A stretch of DNA of 5,146 nucleotides, taken from positions 1 to 5,146 of the forward strand of contig VBIS01000212.1 in NCBI GenBank assembly GCA_005880605.1, read 5' to 3'. The DNA is from Chloroflexota bacterium (GTDB taxonomy: Bacteria > Chloroflexota > Dormibacteria > CF-121). The notes below the pieces were generated by a model. That model was given only the letters and a program-made list of their open reading frames with translations. It had not been told where the DNA came from and did not search any database. Below, piece after piece: positions 1 to 5,146 of this stretch. Every line of letters starts with the position of its first letter. Position 1 is the stretch's first letter. A program made the position numbers and the translations under genes.

Positions 1-993
1 CTGCGCACTGTAGCCGAGCACGCCCTGGGCGTACAGCGGCAGAAACGTGAGCGTGCCGAAGAGGGCGACGCCAACCAGGAAGCTGAGAACCACGGCGACC
101 GTGAATGCCCGGCTCTCGAAGAGGTGGAGCGTCAGGATGGGTTCGTTGGCGTGGTTTTCCCACACGCCGAATCCGGCGATGAATACTGCGCCGATGATGA
201 GCGCGCCGATCACTTGCACCGAGTTCCATGGATAGGTGATCCCGGCCCAGGTGAGCCCGATCAAGATGGGGACCACGCCCGCGATGAGGAGAACGATGCC
301 AAGCCAATCGATGCGGACCCGCCCGTGACCGGCGAGCCTTGGCATGAGAACCGCAATCATCGCCAGCGCGATCAGCCCAAGCGGCAAATTGACCAGGAAG
401 ACCCACCGCCAGCCGAAGTGGTCGGTGGTGAAGCCGCCCACCAAGGGCCCTACGATGCTGCCCAGCCCGAAGACGCCCATGATCAGACCCATCCAGCGGC
501 CGCGTTCTCGGGGCGAAAAGATATCGCCGATGGTGGTGACGCCCAGCGCCATCATGGCCCCGCCGCCGATTCCGGTAACCGCCCGAGCCGCGATCAGCTC
601 GCCCATGTTCTGTGAGAGTCCCGAAAAGGCCGACCCAATGAGAAAGAGCAACAGCCCGCCCATGTAGAACGGCCGGCGGCCAAAGAGATCGGACAGCTTG
701 CCCACCACGGGGACGGTCACGGAGGATGCCAGCAGGTAGGAGGAGAACAGCCACGCGTAGAGGTCGAGGCCGTGGAGCTCGTCCACGATGGTCGGGGTCG
801 CGGTCGACACGATCGTGCTGGTCACGACCGCGGTGAATTGCACCAGCATGACCGTGGCCAGGACCCAATAGCGGCGATCCGCCGGGATTTGGTTGGTGAT
901 GGTCGGCTGGGACCGCGTGGCGGCGGATGGGTCCCGTTCGGCAGCGCTCAAGTGATCCAGTTTACCGTGGATGTCCCGCCGCACCCGTGCCAC
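1..993 (-). CDS. DHA2-family MFS multidrug efflux transporter, C-terminus beyond the window
   Basis: Inner-membrane proton-coupled exporter of the DHA2 (14-TM, EmrB/QacA-like) class; the substrate cannot be told from sequence. The reading frame is open to base 1, giving 331 residues of an expected 470-550 or more. After a polar ~40-residue N-terminus, TM1 carries the STIVSTATPTI stretch (about residues 59-69). Motif A, GKLSDLFGRRP, is at 98-108, and motif C, GLGSIVGPLVGG, at 176-187, the latter typical of drug:H+ antiporters. The WRWVFLVNLPLG signature follows. In TM1 the acidic residue usual before STIV in this family is Thr58. The start is uncertain: the frame is open from an in-frame TGA at 1038-1036, with GTG at 1017, 993 and 984 and TTG at 951, none with a strong Shine-Dalgarno. 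I chose GTG 993 because it leaves a gap to the divergent protease gene. The family call is sure; the start is not. Confidence 0.9.
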   Translation of the reverse strand, partial: MARVRRDIHGKLDHLSAAERDPSAATRSQPTITNQIPADRRYWVLATVMLVQFTAVVTSTIVSTATPTIVDELHGLDLYAWLFSSYLLASSVTVPVVGKLSDLFGRRPFYMGGLLLFLIGSAFSGLSQNMGELIAARAVTGIGGGAMMALGVTTIGDIFSPRERGRWMGLIMGVFGLGSIVGPLVGGFTTDHFGWRWVFLVNLPLGLIALAMIAVLMPRLAGHGRVRIDWLGIVLLIAGVVPILIGLTWAGITYPWNSVQVIGALIIGAVFIAGFGVWENHANEPILTLHLFESRAFTVAVVLSFLVGVALFGTLTFLPLYAQGVLGYSAQ

Positions 994-1061
994 AATAGAT
1001 CGGTATTCGTAAGGCACTCGCCTGGCCGGATTCAGTCATCGCCTTCGCCCTCGCGGTCGCT

Positions 1062-1066
1062 GGAGG
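1062..1066 (+). promoter_or_regulatory. Shine-Dalgarno GGAGG for the CPBP protease
   Basis: GGAGG lies 10 bases before GTG 1077. It is the only good ribosome binding site in this frame and the main reason for choosing that start, although the spacing is slightly long and the frame stays open upstream. Confidence 0.45.
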
Positions 1067-1076
1067 CCTGGCGGTC

Positions 1077-1652
1077 GTGGTGGCGCTTAGGGCTGGTTGG
1101 ATTCCTCCGGTGCTCGCAAACTACGTCGCCCACGGTTGGATGGCGGCGATTGGACTCACCTGGTTTTTTCTGCTGGGTCGAAGGTTTCCGATCGGCAGTC
1201 TCAACCGGCGGATGCGTCCCTGGTACATCGCCGCTCTCGTTTTGATTGCGGTGAGCGTGGGAGAAACGATTGCTTCGCCGCTGTCGGCGGGGTTCCACGT
1301 CCCCGCCTTGCCGACCTTGATCGTCCAGCTCGTGTTCCTGGCCTTCGTGGTTGGCCCCACCGAGGAGGTGCTTTTTCGCGGCGTGATTCAAACGGGGCTC
1401 AAGGCGTCATTCGGGCAGTCCGGAATCGTAATCGGTGCCCTACTGTTCGGGTTGTTTCACCTCATCAACCTTGCCACCGAGTCGCTCGGGGCGACGCTGC
1501 TCCAGGTCTTCACAGCGACGGTGATCGGGCTCCTGTTCGGCGTGCTCTATGACCGCACGCGAAACCTCGTCGGCGCCAGCCTTGCGCACAGCGTGGCGGA
1601 CTTCTCCGCGACGGCCATCCCATTGTTTGCGTATTTGTTTGCAAACCGGTGA
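1077..1652 (+). CDS. CPBP family intramembrane glutamic metalloprotease (CAAX/Abi type)
   Basis: Multi-pass membrane protein of 191 residues from GTG 1077. It carries the three motifs of the CPBP/Abi family (related to Rce1): EEVLFRG at 96-102, with the paired glutamates E96/E97 and R101; FGLFH at 124-128, with H128; and HSVAD at 171-175, with H171 and D175 where Asn is often found. Known relatives cleave membrane substrates or prenylated peptides, and several serve bacteriocin self-immunity; the substrate here is unknown. Length is short but usual for minimal CPBP domains. Upstream, codons 999-1076 are open back to a TAG at 996-998 and encode a hydrophobic run (residues VIAFALAVAGGLAVV) resembling a first TM helix. 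There is no ATG, GTG or TTG in that stretch, only ATT/ATC/CTG codons, so the true start may be non-canonical. It is followed after 79 bases by the kinase gene on the same strand. No bacteriocin or prenylation gene is nearby. Confidence 0.88.
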   Translation: MVALRAGWIPPVLANYVAHGWMAAIGLTWFFLLGRRFPIGSLNRRMRPWYIAALVLIAVSVGETIASPLSAGFHVPALPTLIVQLVFLAFVVGPTEEVLFRGVIQTGLKASFGQSGIVIGALLFGLFHLINLATESLGATLLQVFTATVIGLLFGVLYDRTRNLVGASLAHSVADFSATAIPLFAYLFANR

Positions 1653-1685
1653 GCCAAGGCCGCCCCTGAGCACGCAGTGTAAATT

Positions 1686-1716
1686 TTGCTTGATTTAATT
1701 TCGGCGACCTGATAAA
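1686..1716 (+). promoter_or_regulatory. Possible promoter of the histidine kinase gene
   Basis: A clearly AT-rich island (about 1680-1718) breaks the GC-rich background in the 79-base gap. A -35-like TTGCTT (1686-1691) or TTGATT (1690-1695) pairs with a -10-like GATAAA (1711-1716) at 19 or 15 bases, neither ideal. Transcription would begin only about 10 bases before GTG 1732, implying a very short leader, in keeping with the lack of a Shine-Dalgarno there. An inverted repeat AAATT (1681-1685)/AATTT (1697-1701) overlaps the -35 area and could be an operator. Read by eye only. Confidence 0.35.
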
Positions 1717-1731
1717 ACACCGATCCGAGCC

Positions 1732-3426
1732 GTGCGACCCATCAGCCGATTAGCTCGGGAATTATTTCGGTTCGCGCTGGTCGCCGCGGCCTATTGGCTC
1801 GCGGCCCGGCTGAGTCTGAACTTGGCCCTCGTTCATGGTCAGGTGACGCCGGTCTGGCCTCCGACCGGAATTGCCCTGGTGGCGTTCCTTCTGATCGGTC
1901 GCGGGGCCTGGCCGACCATCGCCCTGGCCGCCTTTGCCGTCAACCTGCCAATTGGCCCGTCACCGGTCGCTGCCGCCGCCATCGCCGCTGGCAACACAGT
2001 GGCCCCGCTCGTCGCCGTCGAGCTCTTGCGCCGGGTCGGCTTCCGCCGCGAGCTCGATCGGCTTCGGGACGCGGCCGCCCTGATCCTGATCGGAGCGCTG
2101 GGCGGCATGGCGTTCAGCGCCACGATTGGAAGCTCGGTGCTCGTCCTCTTCGGGTCGGTTCCCCGGGCGAACTTCTGGTCAACCTGGGCCGTCTGGTGGA
2201 CGGGCGATGCCATGGGGGTGCTCCTTGTGGCGCCCCTGCTTTTGAGTTTGTTGGTCCCCACCCTGCCCTCCCCCACAGGGGGAGGGAAATATCGGGGCGC
2301 GGAGCTGGCTGGTTTGCTGGCCGCCACCGGCATCGTCACGTATGTCGTTTTCCAGAATCGGGCGGGGCTCGAGTACCTGGTGCTTCCGATCATCATGGTG
2401 ACCGCCTGGCGGTTTCGCCTGCGAGGCGCCGCACCGGCCGCCCTGATCGCGTCAGGCGTCGCCATCTGGTCCGCCATCGATGGGACCGGCCCCTTTTCTG
2501 GTGAAACGCTCTTCGAGAAGATGGTCACCCTCCAGGTCTTCAACGTCGGCGTCGCTCTGACGTCGTTCCTGATCGCGTCATTCGTGGAAACGAGGGAGCG
2601 CAAGGAGGAGATGTCACGGCTCTATACAGCCGCCCAAGCGGGTAGCGAGGCGAAAACACGCTTTCTCCACATGGCGGCCCACGAATTGCGCACCCCGATC
2701 ACGGTCCTGACGGGCTACCTGTCGATGCTGACCGATGGCACGCTTGGCGCGGTGCCCAACGGGTGGAAAATGTCCCTCGAGATTCTGACCGCCAAGGCTC
2801 GCGAGCTGAACAGCATTGTGGCGGACCTGCTCGAGGCTTCGCGCATCGCGGCGAACGCATTGCCGCGAAGCCATGACCAGCTGGACCTCCGTGCTGTCGT
2901 CCAGCATGCCTGCGCACGCGGCCAGCCGCGAGCCAGGCTGCTCGGCGGGGAGATCACGACCAGTCTGCCTGACGCTCCGGTTCTGATGGAGGCCGATGGC
3001 AAGCAGCTGGGGCGCATCCTCGACAACCTGATCAACAACGGCCTGAGCTACACGATGCGGCCGCCCCGGGTAACCATCAGCGTGTCGTCCGAGGGCGCCC
3101 ACGCCGTCGTGCGGGTTGCGGATAACGGTGCCGGAATTCCCGCGAGCGACCGGGAACGGGTCTTCGAGCGGTTCCAGCGAACCAACGATCCGGCGTTTCC
3201 CGATGTGTCAGGCACCGGGCTTGGCCTCTTCATCAGCCGGCAACTGGCTGAGGGCCACGGGGGCAGCCTCGCGATCGAGAGCAGTACCCCCGATGACGGG
3301 ACGGTTTTCACGCTGACGATCCCGATGGTGCCGGCAGGAATTGACCGCATCCAGGGCGCGCCGGGCCAATCGGCCAACGCGCCTACTCCGATCGCGGAAC
3401 CGGCCCGAGCCGTCTCGGCCGTTTAG
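1732..3426 (+). CDS. MASE1-domain membrane sensor histidine kinase
   Basis: Sensor kinase of 564 residues that would autophosphorylate and pass phosphate to a response regulator. Residues ~8-285 form a MASE1 integral-membrane sensor of roughly eight hydrophobic segments. It has the diagnostic PVWPPTGIAL near the first helices and a WWTGDAMGVLLVAPLLL stretch. After a short linker (ETRERKEEM) comes HisKA, with the H-box HELRTP and phospho-acceptor H317. HATPase_c follows: N-box LDNLINNGLSYT (N436), G1 box DNGAGIP (D464-P470), F box FERF (from F478) and G2 box GTGLGL (494-499). All catalytic boxes are intact. There is no PAS, HAMP or receiver domain, so the sensor feeds the kinase core directly. 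The last ~35 residues are an Ala/Pro-rich tail. GTG 1732 is the only usual start after an in-frame TAA at 1696, and it has no clear Shine-Dalgarno. No response regulator lies in the window, so the kinase is an orphan here. The ligand is unknown. Confidence 0.95.
   Translation: MRPISRLARELFRFALVAAAYWLAARLSLNLALVHGQVTPVWPPTGIALVAFLLIGRGAWPTIALAAFAVNLPIGPSPVAAAAIAAGNTVAPLVAVELLRRVGFRRELDRLRDAAALILIGALGGMAFSATIGSSVLVLFGSVPRANFWSTWAVWWTGDAMGVLLVAPLLLSLLVPTLPSPTGGGKYRGAELAGLLAATGIVTYVVFQNRAGLEYLVLPIIMVTAWRFRLRGAAPAALIASGVAIWSAIDGTGPFSGETLFEKMVTLQVFNVGVALTSFLIASFVETRERKEEMSRLYTAAQAGSEAKTRFLHMAAHELRTPITVLTGYLSMLTDGTLGAVPNGWKMSLEILTAKARELNSIVADLLEASRIAANALPRSHDQLDLRAVVQHACARGQPRARLLGGEITTSLPDAPVLMEADGKQLGRILDNLINNGLSYTMRPPRVTISVSSEGAHAVVRVADNGAGIPASDRERVFERFQRTNDPAFPDVSGTGLGLFISRQLAEGHGGSLAIESSTPDDGTVFTLTIPMVPAGIDRIQGAPGQSANAPTPIAEPARAVSAV
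2266..2286. repeat. Perfect GC-rich palindrome inside the kinase gene, REP-like
   Basis: Two perfect 9-base arms, CCCTCCCCC (2266-2274) and GGGGGAGGG (2278-2286), flank an ACA loop. The element lies in the kinase coding sequence and reads as PSPTGGG (residues 179-185), a Pro/Gly-rich linker between two MASE1 helices. The look is that of the small palindromic repeats scattered through many high-GC genomes. Whether other copies exist cannot be seen from this window. Confidence 0.6.
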
Positions 3427-3439
3427 CGGACGCGCCCCA

Positions 3440-3464
3440 CCCGGGCCCTCGCCGGAAGGGCGGG
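3440..3464 (+). terminator. Weak hairpin after the kinase gene
   Basis: Arms CCC-(GG bulge)-GCCCT (3440-3449) and AGGGC-GGG (3457-3464) enclose a 7-base loop, starting 13 bases after the kinase stop codon. No T-run follows (the next bases are AGTTGA), so it is a poor intrinsic terminator. It could slow transcription or be chance in GC-rich DNA. Confidence 0.22.
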
Positions 3465-3522
3465 AGTTGACCCCGACCCTTCCCCAACTGCATTCTTAGA
3501 TGGGTAGAGGGGCGGAAGGGAG

Positions 3523-3570
3523 GTGGTGACTCGCGTCCGTCGTCGGAGTCCATTCCGTATCAAGAGGTGA
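3523..3570 (+). CDS. Possible 15-residue Arg-rich leader peptide before the MHS transporter
   Basis: The 150-base gap between the kinase and the transporter holds a short frame from tandem GTG codons (3523, 3526) to TGA 3568-3570. It encodes MVTRVRRRSPFRIKR, with six Arg and one Lys in 15 residues. Its stop codon is the last three bases of the transporter's Shine-Dalgarno, so a ribosome terminating here would stand on that site. Upstream purine runs (AGAGGGG at 3506-3512, GGAAGGGAG at 3514-3522) could serve as its ribosome binding site, though spacings are poor (10 and 0 bases). Arg-rich frames arise easily by chance in GC-rich DNA, so this is tentative. Confidence 0.22.
   Translation: MVTRVRRRSPFRIKR
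3563..3570 (+). promoter_or_regulatory. Shine-Dalgarno AGAGGTGA of the MHS transporter
   Basis: AAGAGGTGA (3562-3570) matches the anti-Shine-Dalgarno complement AGGAGGTGA with one mismatch. The six-base spacing to GTG 3577 favours that start over TTG 3571, which it directly abuts, and over GTG 3583. Confidence 0.75.
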
Positions 3571-3576
3571 TTGCAC

Positions 3577-4872
3577 GTGGCAGTGACAGCGGCTTCGGCT
3601 GACGAACGGCAACAGCTCCGGCGAGCCGTCATCGCCAGCACGGTCGGCACGTCGATCGAGTGGTATGACTTCTTTCTCTACTCCACCGCCACCGGCCTCG
3701 TCTTTGCCAACCTTTTCTTCCCCAAGTCCGACCCCGCGGTGGCGACTCTCAATGTCTTCCTGATCTACGCGGTCGCCACCTTCCTCATCGGCTTCGTCCC
3801 GACCTATTCATCGATTGGCATCGGGGGCGCGATCCTTCTCGTCGTCCTGCGCTTCGTCCAGGGCGTCGGCGTCGGCGGCGAATGGGGCGGCTCGGTGCTG
3901 ATGTCGATGGAATGGGGCCATCGGGGAGGAAGACGCGGTCTGATGGCGAGCTGGCCACAGTTCGGCGTCCCGGTCGGTCTATTCCTCGCCAACGGCGCGA
4001 TGCTCGTCATGAGCAATATCGCCGGCCCGACAGGCTTTGCGACCTGGGGCTGGCGGGTTCCCTTCTATTTCAGCATCGTCCTCGTCGGCGTTGGCCTGTA
4101 TGTGCGCTTGCGCGTGTTTGAGACGCCGCTCTTCCAGCGACTGCTGGAGACAAAGCGAATCGAGCCGACTCCGGTCCTGGAGGTCATTCGTCGAAACTGG
4201 AAGGAGATTCTGCAATCCGCCTTCCTACGGCTCTCGGAGCAAGCACCGTTCTACATCTTCACGGCCTACGTCTTCACCTACGGGACGACGGTTCTCAAGC
4301 AAGAGCGCAACTTTGTGCTCTATGCCGTCCTGGCAGCCTCGGTGCTGTCGTTCTTCTCCATCCCGCTCTTCGGCTACCTGTCTGACCGTATTGGCCGGAA
4401 GCGGGTCTACATGGCCGGCGTCGCCGTGATGGGCGTCTGGGGCTTCATCTACTTCGGCCTGCTGGATACGAAGGTCGCGGCCCTGATGTTCATTGCCATC
4501 TTCCTCTCGCTGATTCCGCATGACGCGCAATATGGCCCACAGGCAGCGCTTATTGCGGAGAGCTTCACGGGACGACTGCGGTACAGCGGCGCATCGTTGG
4601 GCTATCAGCTCGCTTCGGTGATCGCTGGCGGGCCGGCGCCCTTGATCGCGACGACGTTGTTCGCCGGGCCCAAGTTCCTGGGCATCGGCGCCTACAAGAC
4701 CAGCACCGCCATCGCGATCTACATCCTGGTCTGCGCTGTGATCTCCTTTATCGCGGTGTCGACCGTCAAGGAGCGGTCGAAGCAGGACATCTCGGTCGAG
4801 TACGACGACCAGCCGGCCGCGGAGATGGTCGGCGCCGGGCAGCGACCGATGCAGCAGCCCACTCAGGCTTAA
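3577..4872 (+). CDS. MFS transporter, metabolite:H+ symporter (MHS) family, with N-terminal motif A region missing
   Basis: Inner-membrane proton symporter of the MHS family (relatives ShiA, KgtP, ProP, YhjE), which imports organic acids, shikimate, betaine/proline and similar solutes; the substrate here is not predictable. It has 431 residues from GTG 3577. Family hallmarks are EWYDFFLY in TM1 (28-35), QGVGVGGEWGG in TM4 (95-105), SWPQFGVPVGLFLAN, a WGWRVPF stretch, the C-half motif A GYLSDRIGRKR (266-276), and YGPQAALIAE followed by RYSGASLGYQLAS. The odd point is at residues 66/67 (about 3774/3775). The sequence passes from the mid-TM2 stretch FLIYAV straight to the late-TM3 stretch ATFLIGFVPTY. 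The usual ~34 intervening residues (rest of TM2, the GHxGDRxGRK loop, start of TM3) are absent, with the frame kept. That should leave 11 helices and cross the two halves' topology, so function is doubtful despite an otherwise intact gene. The tail is polar and Gln-rich. It is followed immediately by a hairpin. Confidence 0.93.
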   Translation: MAVTAASADERQQLRRAVIASTVGTSIEWYDFFLYSTATGLVFANLFFPKSDPAVATLNVFLIYAVATFLIGFVPTYSSIGIGGAILLVVLRFVQGVGVGGEWGGSVLMSMEWGHRGGRRGLMASWPQFGVPVGLFLANGAMLVMSNIAGPTGFATWGWRVPFYFSIVLVGVGLYVRLRVFETPLFQRLLETKRIEPTPVLEVIRRNWKEILQSAFLRLSEQAPFYIFTAYVFTYGTTVLKQERNFVLYAVLAASVLSFFSIPLFGYLSDRIGRKRVYMAGVAVMGVWGFIYFGLLDTKVAALMFIAIFLSLIPHDAQYGPQAALIAESFTGRLRYSGASLGYQLASVIAGGPAPLIATTLFAGPKFLGIGAYKTSTAIAIYILVCAVISFIAVSTVKERSKQDISVEYDDQPAAEMVGAGQRPMQQPTQA

Positions 4873-4903
4873 CGAAGAGGGAGCCCCGCTGGGCTCCCTT
4901 CGT
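4872..4903. terminator. Intergenic hairpin terminator, probably bidirectional
   Basis: The stem pairs ACGAA (4872-4876) with TTCGT (4899-4903). After a GA bulge, GGGAGCCC (4879-4886) pairs with GGGCTCCC (4891-4898) around a CGCT loop. It starts in the last base of the transporter's TAA and ends in the first plus-strand base of the ligase's TGA complement, so it fills the whole gap between convergent genes. The plus-side tail (TTCGTCATTT) is moderately T-rich; the minus side (CTTCGTTAAG) is weaker. Confidence 0.8.
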
Positions 4904-5146
4904 CATTTCAACTGGGACCGGTCGACCTTGCCCATCGCATTTCGGGGAATGGCCTCGATGAAGCGAACGGCACGGGGACATTTGTAGGTTGCCATGCGGT
5001 CACGTGCGTAAGCGATCAATTCCTCTGCCTCGACCTTGGTGCGCGCCACGACGAAGGCGGTGACTTCTTCGCCCCAGCGTTCCGAGGGCAGGCCCGCGAC
5101 CGCGACCTCAGCGACGCTCGGATGCTGCTCGAGCACCATCTCAACC
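4903..5146 (-). CDS. Acyl-CoA synthetase / AMP-dependent ligase, C-terminal part only
   Basis: C-terminal ~80 residues of an ANL-superfamily enzyme that activates a carboxylic acid with ATP to an acyl-adenylate and transfers it to CoA. The N-terminal adenylation domain lies beyond the right edge, so the acid substrate is unknown. Seen in order are VEMVLEQHPSVAEVAVAGLP, where the small C-terminal domain begins; PSERWGEEVTAFVV; ELIAYARDRMATYKCPR; and PRNAMGKVDRSQLK before the TGA at 4905-4903. The lysine of GKV (codon 4929-4927), eight residues from the end, matches the conserved lysine needed for adenylation. An in-frame ATG at 5139 is internal, since the preceding codons GTT GAG fit the family. 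It converges with the MHS transporter and shares its terminator hairpin. Confidence 0.93.
   Translation of the reverse strand, partial: VEMVLEQHPSVAEVAVAGLPSERWGEEVTAFVVARTKVEAEELIAYARDRMATYKCPRAVRFIEAIPRNAMGKVDRSQLK

Noticed and set aside
124..615. Long plus-strand open frame rich in Asp, Pro and His
   Set aside because: It is antisense to the DHA2 exporter, whose minus-strand frame shows clear family motifs. The composition is that of a high-GC shadow frame.
994..1076. Divergent promoters for the exporter and protease
   Set aside because: I looked for paired -35/-10 boxes on both strands and found only matches of about three of six bases, so none is reported as a feature.
1637..1646. Palindrome GTTTGCAAAC at the end of the protease gene
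   Set aside because: It is a 10-base palindrome inside coding sequence with no loop or T-run. It is too short to call an operator or terminator.
1839..3102. Long minus-strand open frames opposite the kinase
   Set aside because: They have no recognisable domains and low-complexity Arg/Pro/Ser content, and they overlap a kinase with all catalytic boxes intact.
3477..3520. Inverted repeat CCCTTCC / GGAAGGG in the transporter leader
   Set aside because: The arms are only 7 bases around a 30-base loop with no further pairing, as expected by chance in such GC-rich DNA.
3517..3545. T-box-like string (AGGTGGTGACTCGCG) upstream of the MHS transporter
   Set aside because: It resembles the AGGGTGGNACCGCG antiterminator bulge only with an inserted base. 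There is no visible specifier stem or terminator, and the downstream gene is not a typical T-box target.

Overview
The window is GC-rich bacterial DNA with short intergenic gaps and mostly GTG starts. It comes from a free-living bacterium, and the transporter and MASE1-kinase sequences feel closest to Chloroflexota or Actinomycetota. That placement is an impression from sequence style, not a search result. No rRNA, tRNA, CRISPR, IS element or phage gene was seen, and no stretch over 300 bases lacks a gene.

Layout. (1) Bases 1-993, minus strand: the N-terminal 331 codons of a DHA2-type major facilitator (MFS) drug exporter that runs off the left edge. (2) Bases 1077-1652, plus strand: a small membrane protease of the CPBP (CAAX protease/bacteriocin-processing) family, divergent from the exporter. 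(3) Bases 1732-3426, plus strand: a membrane sensor histidine kinase with a MASE1 sensor joined directly to HisKA and HATPase_c domains, preceded by a short AT-rich promoter-like island. (4) Bases 3577-4872, plus strand: a metabolite:H+ symporter (MHS) family MFS transporter with a good Shine-Dalgarno, preceded by a 150-base leader. (5) Bases 4903-5146, minus strand: the C-terminal end of an acyl-CoA synthetase (AMP-binding enzyme) that enters from the right edge. It converges on the transporter, with a hairpin filling the gap between the two stop codons.

How they work together. The kinase has no response regulator in the window, so its target is unknown. The MHS transporter takes up organic acids or related small molecules in known families, and the converging acyl-CoA ligase could act on a carboxylic acid. 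That link is only neighbourhood inference, since the two are not in one operon.

The strongest anomaly is in the MHS transporter. About 34 residues that the family carries between TM2 and TM3, including the N-terminal motif A (G-D-R-x-G-R-K), are missing in frame, while the matching motif in the C-terminal half is intact. Secondary points are a perfect GC-rich palindrome inside the kinase gene that reads through as coding sequence, and a possible Arg-rich leader peptide whose stop codon lies in the transporter's ribosome binding site. I did not find a clear novel multi-gene system.
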